Positions 16,236 through 25,399 of a stretch of 64,000 bases of DNA are shown one piece after another. Below the pieces are notes generated by a model. That model was not told where the DNA came from. It was given only the letters and a program-made list of their open reading frames with translations, and did no database searches. Position 1 is the stretch's first letter, and each line of letters starts with the position of its first letter. This stretch comes from Massilia putida. GTDB lineage: Bacteria > Pseudomonadota > Gammaproteobacteria > Burkholderiales > Burkholderiaceae_D. A program made the position numbers and the translations under genes. The DNA is taken from contig NZ_CP019038.1 of NCBI RefSeq assembly GCF_001941825.1, forward strand, positions 1,054,001-1,118,000, in the 5' to 3' direction.

Positions 16236-17123
16236 ATGTTCGAGATCAGCCAGCTCCGCTGCTTCGTGGCCGTCGCCGAGGAATTGCATTTTAGCCGGGC
16301 GGCGGAGCGCCTGAACATGACGCAGCCGCCGCTGAGCCGGCAGATCCGCCTGCTCGAACACCACGTCGGCGCCCAGCTGCTGGAACGCAACAGCCGCACG
16401 GTCCGGCTGACGGCCGCCGGCAAGGCGTTCTTTCCGGAAGCGGCGCGCATTCTCCGCATCGCCGAGGAAGCGGCCTTCGTCGCCCGGCGCGCCGCGAAGG
16501 GAGAACAAGGCACGCTGGCCATCGGCTTCACGTCGGCGTCCGGCTACAGCCTGTTGCCGGAAGTCGTGCGCCGGCTGCGCGAGCGCGCGCCCGGGATCTC
16601 GCTGACGCTCAAGGAACTCGTCAGCACGGCGCAGGTGGAAGCGTTGAATGCGGGCGAACTGGACCTGGGCCTGATGCGCCCGCACCCCGTGAACGGCGAG
16701 CTCGACAGTCAGCTGATCGCGACGGAAGCGCTGATGCTGGCCATCCACGAGAACGACGCCGACCAGTGGCCGGAAGCGCCCACGCTGGCCGACCTGCACG
16801 GCCGCCCGTTCGTCATGTATTCGCCGTACGAGGCGCGTCCCTTCTACCAGATGCTGAGCGAGCGCTTCGCCCGCACCGGTGTCGTGCCGGACGTCGTGGA
16901 GCACGTCGGGCAAGTGCACACGATGCTGGCGCTGGTGCGCGCCGGCGTCGGCGCCGCCCTCATCGCGGAAGGCGCGGGCAGGCTCAAAATCGACGGCATC
17001 GTCATGCGCAGGATGGCCACGGAGCCCGTCGAGATGGTCTGCACCTACCGCCGCGACAACGAGAATCCCGTTCTGCACCTATTCCTGCGCGATGTCTTGC
17101 CGTCCTTTCACGCAACGGCGTGA
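16236..17123 (+). CDS. LysR-family regulator of the sugar-acid genes
   Basis: A LysR regulator of 295 aa. The helix-turn-helix is in LHFSRAAERLNMTQPPLSRQIRLLE, typical of the BenM/CatM-like branch, followed by an effector-binding domain starting GTLAIGFTSASGYSLLP. It sits between a divergent SDR and a co-directional glucarate carrier and dehydratase. Control of those genes by a sugar acid is a reasonable inference. Phased TGATC repeats upstream of the carrier gene could be its target. Confidence 0.87.
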   Translation: MFEISQLRCFVAVAEELHFSRAAERLNMTQPPLSRQIRLLEHHVGAQLLERNSRTVRLTAAGKAFFPEAARILRIAEEAAFVARRAAKGEQGTLAIGFTSASGYSLLPEVVRRLRERAPGISLTLKELVSTAQVEALNAGELDLGLMRPHPVNGELDSQLIATEALMLAIHENDADQWPEAPTLADLHGRPFVMYSPYEARPFYQMLSERFARTGVVPDVVEHVGQVHTMLALVRAGVGAALIAEGAGRLKIDGIVMRRMATEPVEMVCTYRRDNENPVLHLFLRDVLPSFHATA

Positions 17124-17162
17124 TTGATTCAATTCCTGAATACTTGGCGTCAGAGTTTGGTT

Positions 17163-17191
17163 TGATCCTGAATTGATCAAGACATATGATC
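17163..17191. promoter_or_regulatory. Phased TGATC repeats upstream of gudP
   Basis: TGATC occurs at 17163, 17174 and 17187, roughly one helical turn apart; the middle copy is the palindrome TTGATCAA (17173-17180). They lie 70-100 bases before the carrier start, in the 136-base gap behind the LysR gene. A regulator site is likely but unproved. Confidence 0.4.
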
Positions 17192-17259
17192 GTTTCCAGA
17201 ACAAGAGCTACCCGGTCGGCCGACACGGGTGGGATGAGAAACGACGACAGGAGACTACC

Positions 17260-18621
17260 GTGGAACAAACACAAGCCGTCAAGGCCGCAAGCAGCGCCGC
17301 CGTCCGGACCCGGACGCGCTGGACGATCCTCGCGATGCTGTTCGCGATCACCACGATCAATTACGCGGACCGGGCGACCATCTCGATCGCCGGCCCGGAC
17401 ATCAAGAAGGAACTGGGGCTGTCCGCCGTCCAGATGGGATTCATCTTCTCGGCCTTCGCCTGGTCGTATGTCGTGGCGCAGCTGCCCGGCGGCTGGCTGC
17501 TGGACCGCTACGGCTCGAAGATCACCTATTTCTTCAGCATCTTCCTGTGGTCGACATTCACGCTGTTCACGGGCGCGGCCGGCTTCGTGACGGGCGGCGC
17601 GGCCGTGGCCCTGCTGTTCGCGCTGCGGCTCCTGGTGGGCGCGGCGGAGGCGCCCTCGTTCCCGGGCAACAGCCGCATCGCGTCGGCCTGGTTCCCCACG
17701 CACGAACGGGGCCTGGCGGCCGCCGTGTTCAACTCCGCGCAGTATTTCGCGACCGTGCTGTTCGCGCCGATCATGGGCTGGCTCGTGCACGGCTTCGGCT
17801 GGCACAGCGTGTTCTATGTGATGGGCGGCCTGGGCATCCTGATGGCCTTCCTGTGGCTCAAGACGATCCATGGCCCGAAAGACCACCCCTCCGTCAGCAG
17901 CAGCGAACTGAAATACATCCAGGAAGGCGGCGCCCTCGTCGATCTCGAAAGCGGCAACCGTGCCGCGCAGCCGCGCCAGGTGAACACGCTCGCCTGCATC
18001 AAGGAATTGCTGGGCAACCGCATGCTGCTGGGCGTCTACATCGGCCAGTACTGCATCACGACGCTGACCTATTTCTTCCTCACGTGGTTCCCCGTCTACC
18101 TCGTGCAGGAACGCCATATGACGATCCTGAAAGCCGGCTTCGTGGCCTCCCTGCCCGCCATCGCCGGTTTCCTCGGCGGCATCACGGGCGGCTGGATTTC
18201 CGACCGCCTCGCGAAGGCCGGCTGCTCGCTGTCCGTGTCGCGCAAGGTGCCGATCGTCGCCGGCATGCTGATGTCGATGAGCATGATCGCCTGCAATTAC
18301 ATCGAGGCGGATACCCTCGTCGTCGCCGTGATGTCGCTCGCGTTCTTCGGCAAGGGCGTCGGCGCGCTGGGCTGGGCCGTCGTGTCCGACACGTCGCCGA
18401 AGGAAGCCGGCGGCCTGTCCGGCGCCCTGTTCAACACGTTCGGCAACACGGCGGGCATCACGACGCCGATCGCCATCGGGTATATCGTCCAGGCCACCGG
18501 CTCGTTCGCCGGGGCCTTGACCTTCGTCGGCGCCAACGCGGCGCTGGCCATCGCCTGCTACTTGTTCGTCGTCGGCGACATCAAGCGCGTCAAGCTCTCG
18601 GCGTCGCTCGTACAAGCATGA
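17260..18621 (+). CDS. gudP: MFS transporter, D-glucarate/galactarate type
   Basis: A 12-helix major-facilitator protein of about 453 aa of the anion:cation symporter type. The N-terminal [21 protein letters not shown] and [20 protein letters not shown] segments are characteristic of GudP/GarP hexarate carriers. The start is GTG at 17260 with AGGAG eight bases ahead; the open frame upstream would add 29 unlikely residues. Its stop adjoins glucarate dehydratase, so it almost certainly imports D-glucarate or galactarate. Confidence 0.87.
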   Translation: MEQTQAVKAASSAAVRTRTRWTILAMLFAITTINYADRATISIAGPDIKKELGLSAVQMGFIFSAFAWSYVVAQLPGGWLLDRYGSKITYFFSIFLWSTFTLFTGAAGFVTGGAAVALLFALRLLVGAAEAPSFPGNSRIASAWFPTHERGLAAAVFNSAQYFATVLFAPIMGWLVHGFGWHSVFYVMGGLGILMAFLWLKTIHGPKDHPSVSSSELKYIQEGGALVDLESGNRAAQPRQVNTLACIKELLGNRMLLGVYIGQYCITTLTYFFLTWFPVYLVQERHMTILKAGFVASLPAIAGFLGGITGGWISDRLAKAGCSLSVSRKVPIVAGMLMSMSMIACNYIEADTLVVAVMSLAFFGKGVGALGWAVVSDTSPKEAGGLSGALFNTFGNTAGITTPIAIGYIVQATGSFAGALTFVGANAALAIACYLFVVGDIKRVKLSASLVQA

Positions 18622-18650
18622 TCCGTTCAACTCAAACTTACGAAGCCACC

Positions 18651-19991
18651 ATGAACACCAACGTCTCCCGTGCCCCCGTCGTCACCGAACTGCGCGTCGT
18701 GCCCGTCGCCGGCCAGGACAGCATGCTGCTGAACCTGTCCGGCGCCCACGGCCCCTGGTTCACCCGCAACATCGTCATCCTCAAGGACAGCGCCGGCAAC
18801 ACGGGTCTGGGCGAAGCGCCGGGTGGCGAGAAGATCCGCCAGACCATCGAGGATGCCAAGCCCCTCGTCGTCGGCAAGACGCTGGGCGAGTACAACAATA
18901 TCCTGAACGCGATGCGCACCGCCTTCGCCGACCGCGATGCGGGCGGCCGCGGCCAGCAGACGTTCGACCTGCGCACGACCATCCACGCCGTCACGGCCGT
19001 GGAATCGGCGCTGCTCGACCTGCTGGGCCAGTTCATGAACGTCCCGGTCGCCGCGCTGCTGGGCGAAGGCATGCAGCGCAATGCCGTCGAGATGCTGGGC
19101 TATCTGTTCTACGTGGGCGACCGCACCAAGACGAACCTCGCCTACCGCAGCGAGCCGGATGCCGGCGACGCCTGGCTACGCCTGCGTAACGAGGAAGCGT
19201 TGACGCCGGAAGCCGTCGTGCGCCTGTGCGAGGCCGCGCGCGAACGTTACGGCTTCAACGATTTCAAGCTGAAGGGCGGCGTGCTGTCGGCCGATGAGGA
19301 AATGGCGGCGATCGTCGCGATGCACGAGCGCTTCCCGGACGCGCGCATCACGCTCGACCCGAACGGCGCGTGGTCGCTGCAGGAAGCGATCCGCGTATGC
19401 CGCGACAAGCACGGCATCCTCGCCTATGCCGAAGACCCGTGCGGCGCGGAGAATGGCTTTTCCGGGCGCGAAGTGATGGCGGAATTCCGCCGCGCCACCG
19501 GCCTGCCGACGGCGACCAACATGATCGCCACCGACTGGCGCCAGATGGCGCACTCGATCCAGCTGCAGTCCGTCGACATCCCGCTCGCGGACCCGCACTT
19601 CTGGACGATGCAGGGTTCCGTGCGCGTCGCGCAGCTGTGCCAGATGTTCGGCCTGACGTGGGGTTCGCACTCGAACAACCACTTCGACATCTCGCTCGCC
19701 ATGTTCACGCATGTGGGCGCGGCGGCGCCGGGCAAGGTCACCGCGATCGACACGCACTGGATCTGGCAGGACGGCCAGCGCCTGACGAAGGAACCGCTCA
19801 AGATCGAGGGTGGCCTGGTGCACATCCCGGCGAAACCGGGTCTGGGCATCGAGCTGGATGAAGCGGAACTGGAAAAGGCCCACCAGGCCTACAAGAACAT
19901 GGGCCTGGGCGCGCGCGACGACGCCGCCGCCATGCAGTTCCTCGTGCCGAACTGGAAGTTCGACAACAAGCGCCCCTGCCTCGTGCGCTGA
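18651..19991 (+). CDS. gudD: D-glucarate dehydratase
   Basis: An enolase-superfamily enzyme of 446 aa, the standard GudD length. It dehydrates D-glucarate to 5-keto-4-deoxy-glucarate. The catalytic KxK is seen in FNDFKLKGG, the metal ligands lie in [10 protein letters not shown] and LAYAEDPCG, and the catalytic histidine in [10 protein letters not shown]. The ATG at 18651 gives the family N-terminus; an ATG at 18618 overlapping the carrier stop would add 11 residues. The next pathway enzymes are not in the window. Confidence 0.93.
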   Translation: MNTNVSRAPVVTELRVVPVAGQDSMLLNLSGAHGPWFTRNIVILKDSAGNTGLGEAPGGEKIRQTIEDAKPLVVGKTLGEYNNILNAMRTAFADRDAGGRGQQTFDLRTTIHAVTAVESALLDLLGQFMNVPVAALLGEGMQRNAVEMLGYLFYVGDRTKTNLAYRSEPDAGDAWLRLRNEEALTPEAVVRLCEAARERYGFNDFKLKGGVLSADEEMAAIVAMHERFPDARITLDPNGAWSLQEAIRVCRDKHGILAYAEDPCGAENGFSGREVMAEFRRATGLPTATNMIATDWRQMAHSIQLQSVDIPLADPHFWTMQGSVRVAQLCQMFGLTWGSHSNNHFDISLAMFTHVGAAAPGKVTAIDTHWIWQDGQRLTKEPLKIEGGLVHIPAKPGLGIELDEAELEKAHQAYKNMGLGARDDAAAMQFLVPNWKFDNKRPCLVR

Positions 19992-20013
19992 TGCCGGTGA
20001 GCGGACGAGCGGC

Positions 20014-21321
20014 TCAGCCCTGCGCGCCCGCCGCGTAGGGCTTGCCGTTGACGACAACGTTCTCCAGCACCGGCATGGCCGCGTCCTTCACCTGTAACCG
20101 CACGTCGGTTAGTTGCACATCGATGTTCTTCAGCGTCAGGGCCCCGATGTCGGTCTGGCCCGGATTCGGCGCGATCATGCCGAATGCACCGAAGCGCCCG
20201 CGGATGCCCTCCAGCGTCACGCCGCGCACGACGGAATGCGGCGGCGCCTCGCCTTTCAGGTCGAAATACTGGCTCCACGGCCGGATCGACACGATCTCAC
20301 CCTTGCTGGAATCGAGTGTCAGGTCGCGGAAATGGATGTCCTCGTAGCGCTGCGGCGTGTCCGGCCGCAGTTTCAGGTGGGCGACACTGCCCACGTTCTC
20401 CACCCTGCAGTGTTCGACGACGACGTCGCGCACGACGGTCGCCTCGCTTCCGCACGTGAACATCGCGTGGCCGCGCCGGAACACGCAGTTGCGCACGCGG
20501 ATCCGTTCCGTCGGCGGGCTGTCCTTGTCCTCGAGCGCATGCGGGCCCTTCGTGCCCTTGGCCGCGATGCAGTCGTCCGTCACGGAAAAGCGGCAGCCGT
20601 CGACGAGGACGTCCTGGCAGCTGTCGATGTCGATGCCGTCCGTGCTCGGGGCCTGCACGTAATCGTCCGGCACCTGGAAGCTGCTGTTCCGCACGGCCAC
20701 GTCGCGGCAGCGGTACAGGTGCAGGTTCCAGAATTGCGAATCCTTGAACGTGATGCCGTCTATCGTCACGCCGCGCGACGCCTCGATGACGGCCAGGCGC
20801 GCGCGCGCCACGTCCAGGTTGCGGAAGTCGCCCTTCTCCTTCGACGCATTGCGCAGCTGCCAGAACCGGTCCCAGATCGGGCGGCCGGCACCGTCCAGCG
20901 TGCCGGCGCCCGTGATCTTCAGACCATCGCAGCCCGCCGCGTTGATCAGGCCCGGATTGAACCGCTCCTCGACGTGGCCCTCGATGCGCGTGCGCTGGAC
21001 GGGGAAATGCCGCATGTCCGTCGAGCAGCGCAGGACGGCGCCCTTGTCGAGGTGGAGATCGACACCGGGCTTGAGGAACAGCGCGCCGCTGACGAACACG
21101 CCGGCCGGCACGACGGCCGTGCCGCCGCCCTGCCCGGCCAGCCGGTCGATGGCGGCCTGAATGGCGCGCGTATTGACCGTGCCGCCGTCGGCGACGGCGC
21201 CGGTGTCGAGGATGGACAGGTATTTGCCGTCAGGCACCGTGGCCTGCGCCGCGCGGTGCCAGAACGGGAGTGACAGCAGGGACAGTGTGAAACGGCGGCG
21301 CGTCGAAAAGGGTACAGGCAT
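20014..21321 (-). CDS. Exported GH28 polygalacturonase-like glycosidase
   Basis: A 435-aa parallel beta-helix enzyme of glycoside hydrolase family 28. Family motifs: STDGID at 226-231 (NTD position), SVTDDC with the paired aspartates at 249-250, and GHAMFTCGSE from 284, where the usual GHG glycine is alanine. The N-terminus STRRRFTLSLLSLPF resembles a Tat signal. It would release galacturonate from pectin or related glycans. Convergent with gudD, it fits a pectin-to-sugar-acid route. Confidence 0.82.
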   Translation of the reverse strand: MPVPFSTRRRFTLSLLSLPFWHRAAQATVPDGKYLSILDTGAVADGGTVNTRAIQAAIDRLAGQGGGTAVVPAGVFVSGALFLKPGVDLHLDKGAVLRCSTDMRHFPVQRTRIEGHVEERFNPGLINAAGCDGLKITGAGTLDGAGRPIWDRFWQLRNASKEKGDFRNLDVARARLAVIEASRGVTIDGITFKDSQFWNLHLYRCRDVAVRNSSFQVPDDYVQAPSTDGIDIDSCQDVLVDGCRFSVTDDCIAAKGTKGPHALEDKDSPPTERIRVRNCVFRRGHAMFTCGSEATVVRDVVVEHCRVENVGSVAHLKLRPDTPQRYEDIHFRDLTLDSSKGEIVSIRPWSQYFDLKGEAPPHSVVRGVTLEGIRGRFGAFGMIAPNPGQTDIGALTLKNIDVQLTDVRLQVKDAAMPVLENVVVNGKPYAAGAQG

Positions 21322-21400
21322 GATGTTCCGGATCGAAAGTCGAGATCCGGTTCATGCTAAAGCACCCGCGCGCCCGGCGCGGATCAATCCGCTGATCGAT

Positions 21401-21619
21401 TCACCCGAACAACGATTTGAATGCCCACACGATGGTCTTGGCGACGAATTGCGCGAACGGCAGAGCGAGGAGGATCAGCAGGATGACCTGGCAGACGCGC
21501 AGCACGGGTTCGAACGCATGCCAGTCGCGGTGGACGTGGGGCCTGTGGAAATGCGGCCGGTGAATATGCGACAGGTGCAGGTGAGCCTTCATGCGGGCGG
21601 GCGCGATTCCGAATTTCAT
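21401..21619 (-). CDS. Small His-rich single-span membrane protein
   Basis: A 72-aa protein I do not recognise. The first 35 residues hold a dense histidine pattern (HLHLSHIHRPHFHRPHVHRD). One hydrophobic helix follows (VCQVILLILLALPFAQFV), then a short basic end. CGGAGA lies before the ATG, and a perfect palindrome overlaps that region. Histidine clusters of this sort can bind zinc, nickel or copper; metal handling is only a suggestion. It stands alone between the GH28 gene and a universal stress gene. Confidence 0.6.
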   Translation of the reverse strand: MKFGIAPARMKAHLHLSHIHRPHFHRPHVHRDWHAFEPVLRVCQVILLILLALPFAQFVAKTIVWAFKSLFG

Positions 21620-21628
21620 CGTTGTCTC

Positions 21629-21644
21629 CGTATATGTATATACG
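21629..21644. promoter_or_regulatory. Palindrome over the ribosome site of the His-rich gene
   Basis: CGTATATGTATATACG has six-base arms (CGTATA/TATACG) around TGTA. It begins ten bases before the start codon on the minus strand and contains GTATATG, the same heptamer repeated at the ParD-like gene. Confidence 0.45.
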
Positions 21645-21816
21645 ATTCCAGCATATGCCTCTGCAACGCGCTCTGCCGATGATTTTTTAGATCGCGCGGC
21701 GGTACGATATTGGCAGAATCAATTTGCGATTCCACCGGTCTGAACTAAACTAAAAGGTTCCCCGACGGGCGTTTACAACCGATACGCGGCGTTCGACGGT
21801 TTTATTTTCATTTCAT

Positions 21817-21830
21817 CTGACGCCAATCAA
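21817..21830 (+). promoter_or_regulatory. FNR/Anr-like box upstream of the universal stress gene
   Basis: CTGAC-GCCA-ATCAA matches the TTGAT-N4-ATCAA consensus at eight of ten positions and ends 64 bases before the start codon, a common activator distance. The rest of the 245-base gap from 21650 shows nothing else I can name. Confidence 0.4.
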
Positions 21831-21894
21831 ACGAATTCCTGATGTTCGCGCTGGCCCGGCATACAGTCATCACTTACGTGCCGGAGCGAACGCC

Positions 21895-22734
21895 ATGATC
21901 AAGACCATCCTCGTGCATGTGGACGGCAGCGACGCGCAGGACAGCCGCCTGCGCGCCGCCTGTTTCCTCGCCAATGCCTGCGACGCCCACCTCGTCGGCG
22001 GCGCGGACACCGGCATCGGCTGGCTCGACTACGCCCTGCTGACGGGTGCGGTGGCGGCGACGACCGCCGGCCCCGATTTCGAGGTCCTGCGCGCCACCGC
22101 CCGCGCGCGCCTGGCCGTCTTCGAAGACGCGGTGCGGCGTGCCGGCGTCGCGTCGTTCGAATCGCGCCTGATCGAGGACGAGGCCCGCTACGCGCTGCTG
22201 CTGCAATCGCGCTATGCCGACCTCGTCGTGCTGAGCCGCGGCGCACAGGCCGATCCCGCCCAGCCCATGCGGGCGCGCGCCCTCCCGGACCATCTGGCGC
22301 TGCACGGCGCCCGTCCCGTGCTGGTGGTGCCGCCCGATTACGCCGACCAGCCGCTGCCCGGCACCGCCGTCGTCGGGTGGGACGGCAGCATGCAGGCCAT
22401 CGCCGCCATCGCCGCCGCGCTGCCGCTGCTGGCGCGCGCGGACATCGTGCGGCTGGCCCTCGTCAATCCCGAGGCGCCGGGCGAACTCCACGGCGAGCAG
22501 CCCGGCGCCGACATGGCGCTGTACCTGGCCCGCCACGGCGCGCGCGTGGACGTCGTCGTCGAGCGCACGCGCGCCACGGTCGGCGAGGCCTTGATGGGAA
22601 TGGCGCGCGACTACGGCGCCGGCCTGATGGTGACGGGCGCGTACGGCCACGGCCGCTACCGCGAATGGATGCTCGGCGGGGTCACCCGCGAACTGCTGGA
22701 ACGGGCCCGCGTCCCCTTATTGATTGCGCATTGA
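21895..22734 (+). CDS. Two-domain universal stress protein
   Basis: A tandem UspA protein of 279 aa. Each half begins with a beta strand and an aspartate (ILVHVDGSD; AVVGWDGSM). The C-terminal half carries the ATP-binding loop VTGAYGHGRYREWMLGGVT. It is likely induced at low oxygen or in stationary phase, given the FNR-like box upstream. The hemerythrin-like gene follows in the same direction. Confidence 0.88.
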   Translation: MIKTILVHVDGSDAQDSRLRAACFLANACDAHLVGGADTGIGWLDYALLTGAVAATTAGPDFEVLRATARARLAVFEDAVRRAGVASFESRLIEDEARYALLLQSRYADLVVLSRGAQADPAQPMRARALPDHLALHGARPVLVVPPDYADQPLPGTAVVGWDGSMQAIAAIAAALPLLARADIVRLALVNPEAPGELHGEQPGADMALYLARHGARVDVVVERTRATVGEALMGMARDYGAGLMVTGAYGHGRYREWMLGGVTRELLERARVPLLIAH

Positions 22735-22753
22735 CAGTCTGAATCCGCTGCGT

Positions 22754-22767
22754 TTGAGGTAGATCAA
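22754..22767 (+). promoter_or_regulatory. FNR/Anr-like box upstream of the hemerythrin-like gene
   Basis: TTGAG-GTAG-ATCAA matches TTGAT-N4-ATCAA at nine of ten positions. It ends 59 bases before the ATG at 22827, nearly the same distance as the box at the universal stress gene. Confidence 0.55.
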
Positions 22768-22826
22768 ACAACAAACCGCGCGTGGCAAAGACACTCTCGT
22801 CACCATCGACGAGATTGAGGCAAATC

Positions 22827-23261
22827 ATGCACTTCCACCATTCAGACGCGGATCCACTCACGGCATGCGCCGCCGTGCGCAACAGCCGCGAACGCCTGTG
22901 CGCCCGCATCGCCGCCTTGCAGGCGCAACCGGACGCTGTCTTCGTACAAGATTTTCCCGCCGTCGTGGCGGCGGTCGAAGCGGACTTCCGCCGCGAGGAG
23001 GCGCTGCTCGAGCGCCTCGGCGACGCCTGCCTGCATCCGCGCCGCGCCGATTACGCCGTCGTGCTGTGCGCGCTGCACCGCACGCTGCCGCAGATCGAGA
23101 GCGGCGACGCCGCGCTGGGCCGCCAGGTCGCGGACGCGCTGGGCGCCGTGCTGTCGGTGCCGTGGGAGGCCGGGGCAGGCCTCGATGCGGCCGTGCCGCG
23201 GAACGCAGCCGCGCGCACGCCGCGGGCGCGCCCAGCGCGCGCCGCGGAACCCCTGCACTGA
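22827..23261 (+). CDS. Hemerythrin-like four-helix protein, ligand set incomplete
   Basis: A 144-aa protein with a hemerythrin-like core. FRREEALLERLG and LHPRRADYAVVL correspond to the second and third helices of bacteriohemerythrins, and LHRTLPQIESGD to the loop after them. Some iron ligands of the standard fold are replaced: the helix-2 histidine before FRREE is Asp, and the EH pair is DY. The last 35 residues are Ala/Arg/Pro-rich and probably disordered. The start at 22827 follows TGAGG. An FNR-like box and the stress protein upstream suggest an oxygen-related role. The assignment is tentative. Confidence 0.6.
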   Translation: MHFHHSDADPLTACAAVRNSRERLCARIAALQAQPDAVFVQDFPAVVAAVEADFRREEALLERLGDACLHPRRADYAVVLCALHRTLPQIESGDAALGRQVADALGAVLSVPWEAGAGLDAAVPRNAAARTPRARPARAAEPLH

Positions 23262-23280
23262 GGGAAGCGGGCCCGGGGGA

Positions 23281-24540
23281 TCAGCGCAGGTTGCCCGTGT
23301 GCCCGAGCGAATAGCGGCCCGGCTGCGGCCACACGGTCAGGCCGTGCGGCTCGCCGCCGACCTTCACCTGCTGCATGGCGCCGGTCTTCGTGTCGATGCG
23401 ATAGACGACGTCGTCATAGCGGCCCGACAGCCACAACCACTTGCCGTCCGCGCTGACGTTGCCCATGTCCGGGCTGCCGCCGCCCGGCACGGGCCAGTTG
23501 GCGACGATCTTCCCGGTGGCGAAGTCGAGCACGGCCACGCTGCCCGGTCCCTTGCGCTTGCCGTGGATGCGGTGCGTGCCGCGGCTCGCGATGTACAGGT
23601 ACTTGCCGTCGCGGCTCGGATACAGGCCGTGCGTGCCGATGCCGACGGGCACGAAGCCGATTTCCTTCAGGTTGTCGCCGTCGACGACGTGCACGCCGTC
23701 CGCATCCATGTCCGCGATGTAGAAGCGCTTGCCGTCGGGCGAGATGCGCACGTCCTGCGGCATGCCCTTCTTCGCCGTGCAGATTTCGCTGGCGCCGGGC
23801 GCCGTCGGGTCGACGCCTTCGCGGAAGCGCGTCGACGGCATCGACAGTTTCAGGTAGCCCAGCACCTTGCGGCCCACCAGGTCGATCTTCGCGAGGCTGC
23901 CGTCGAACTCGCACGTGAACAGCGCGTAGCGGCCGTCGATCGAGAATTCCGCGTGGTTGATGCCGCCGCATTGCGGCACCTCGATCGCGTACTGCATCGC
24001 CATCGTGTGCGGATCGCGGAAGTCGAGACGGTGGCGCGCCTCGGCCACGACGATCGCCGACTTGCCGTCCGGCGTGAAGTACATATTGTACGGATCGTCG
24101 ACGACGACGTTGGGACCCGGCTTGCCCGTGCGCGGATCGATCGGCGTCAGGCTGCCGTCGCCGTGCCGCTCGGCATTATTCGCCACCCACAGGGTACGCA
24201 GGTCCCACGACGGGATCACGTGCTGCGGGCTGCGGCCCACCTTGAAACGGTCGACGACCTTCATCGTCGCCGGATCGATGACGCTGACGTCGTTCGAGCG
24301 CAGGTTCGGCACGTACACGCGCTCCAGGTCGCCTTTCACGGCCGGACTCAGGTGCGTGGGGCCGATTTCGCTGTACACATTGCCCGGATCGACGACGGGC
24401 GGCATGCCGGCCACGGTCGCGACCGTGGCCGGCTTCGCGGCGGGTGCCGGCGCGGACGCATCGACCACGCGCGTGGCGACGACGCCCCCGGCCAGGACGG
24501 AGAGTGCCAATACGGCACCGACGGTAGTTTTGAATGACAC
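23281..24540 (-). CDS. Exported YVTN-type beta-propeller protein
   Basis: A 419-aa protein. An N-terminal membrane/signal segment (TTVGAVLALSVLAGGVVATRV) and an Ala/Pro linker precede about seven beta-propeller blades. Blade repeats include RVYVPNLRSNDVSVIDPAT, RFYIADMDADGVHVVD and KYLYIASRGTHRIHG, typical of YVTN/NHL-like repeats. The GTG at 24540 is seven bases after the creatininase stop, so they form an operon. Such propellers bind partners or substrates outside the membrane. Function unknown. Confidence 0.75.
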   Translation of the reverse strand: MSFKTTVGAVLALSVLAGGVVATRVVDASAPAPAAKPATVATVAGMPPVVDPGNVYSEIGPTHLSPAVKGDLERVYVPNLRSNDVSVIDPATMKVVDRFKVGRSPQHVIPSWDLRTLWVANNAERHGDGSLTPIDPRTGKPGPNVVVDDPYNMYFTPDGKSAIVVAEARHRLDFRDPHTMAMQYAIEVPQCGGINHAEFSIDGRYALFTCEFDGSLAKIDLVGRKVLGYLKLSMPSTRFREGVDPTAPGASEICTAKKGMPQDVRISPDGKRFYIADMDADGVHVVDGDNLKEIGFVPVGIGTHGLYPSRDGKYLYIASRGTHRIHGKRKGPGSVAVLDFATGKIVANWPVPGGGSPDMGNVSADGKWLWLSGRYDDVVYRIDTKTGAMQQVKVGGEPHGLTVWPQPGRYSLGHTGNLR

Positions 24541-24547
24541 GATGTCT

Positions 24548-25399
24548 CTACTTTCGATGGGAAGAATTCGGATGTTGATCGGTCGCCGGCTGGCGGGCGG
24601 CGCGGATCGCGGCGACGGAAGCATCGACGATGCGCTCCACGCCGATGCGGCCCAGCTCGGCCGTCGCGCGGGTCGGGTCGCCGTGCACCCCGGCACGCAC
24701 GCCCCCCTGCGCGCCGGCCGCCACCAGGGCAGGCCGCACGAGCGCGGGATCGACGGCCAGCGACAGCGCCGTGTCGGCCAGGCCCGCGTGCGTGCCGATC
24801 TCGGCGTCGGCAAAGCCGCGCTGCTTCAGGTCGGCGTTGAACGTGGACGTGGCGGCATCGTAGTACGCGGCCAACGCGTGGGCACGGCAGCCGGCGGAAC
24901 GGTTCACCTTCGCGGCGGCGCGTTCCTCGTTCTTCTGGTAACCGCCGTGGTCGCCCAGGAAGAACACGTCGCGGATGCCGTGCCGGCACAGGCTCAGCGC
25001 GGTGGCTTCGAGCACCGATTCGAACGCGGCGTCGGGAATCGACAGCGTGCCCGCGAACCGCATGTGCGCGGCCGGCGGGTCGATCGCCCCTTCCGGCACG
25101 TAGGCGACCACGGGCGCGACGACGGCGTCGCCCAGCCGGCCGGCGATCCGTCCCGCCAGCACGCGGGCGCGTACATTGTGCTTGCCGAGGACGATGTGCG
25201 GACCGCTCTGCTCGGTGCCGCCGATGGGCACGAGGGCCGTCGTGGTGCCGGCCGCGATGCGATCGCGCAGTTCCGGCGACGTCATGTCTTCGAGATACAC
25301 GCCGGCGGCCGGGGCCGCCCATGCGTGAAGGGGTGCGACGAGGGCCAGGCAGGCGATCCACGGCGCCTTGCGGCGCCACGCATTGTGCAGGTGAAGCAT
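24548..25399 (-). CDS. Exported creatininase-family protein
   Basis: A creatininase-family amidohydrolase of 283 aa with an N-terminal signal peptide (APWIACLALVAPLHAWA). Metal-binding motifs of the family are visible in PIGGTEQSGPH and FLGDHGGYQ, with a further glutamate in YVPEGAI. Family members hydrolyse creatinine, remove residues from cofactor peptides (MftE) or deformylate pterins and flavins. Those are cytosolic, so export is unusual. It is co-transcribed with an exported beta-propeller. The substrate is unknown. Confidence 0.8.
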   Translation of the reverse strand: MLHLHNAWRRKAPWIACLALVAPLHAWAAPAAGVYLEDMTSPELRDRIAAGTTTALVPIGGTEQSGPHIVLGKHNVRARVLAGRIAGRLGDAVVAPVVAYVPEGAIDPPAAHMRFAGTLSIPDAAFESVLEATALSLCRHGIRDVFFLGDHGGYQKNEERAAAKVNRSAGCRAHALAAYYDAATSTFNADLKQRGFADAEIGTHAGLADTALSLAVDPALVRPALVAAGAQGGVRAGVHGDPTRATAELGRIGVERIVDASVAAIRAARQPATDQHPNSSHRK

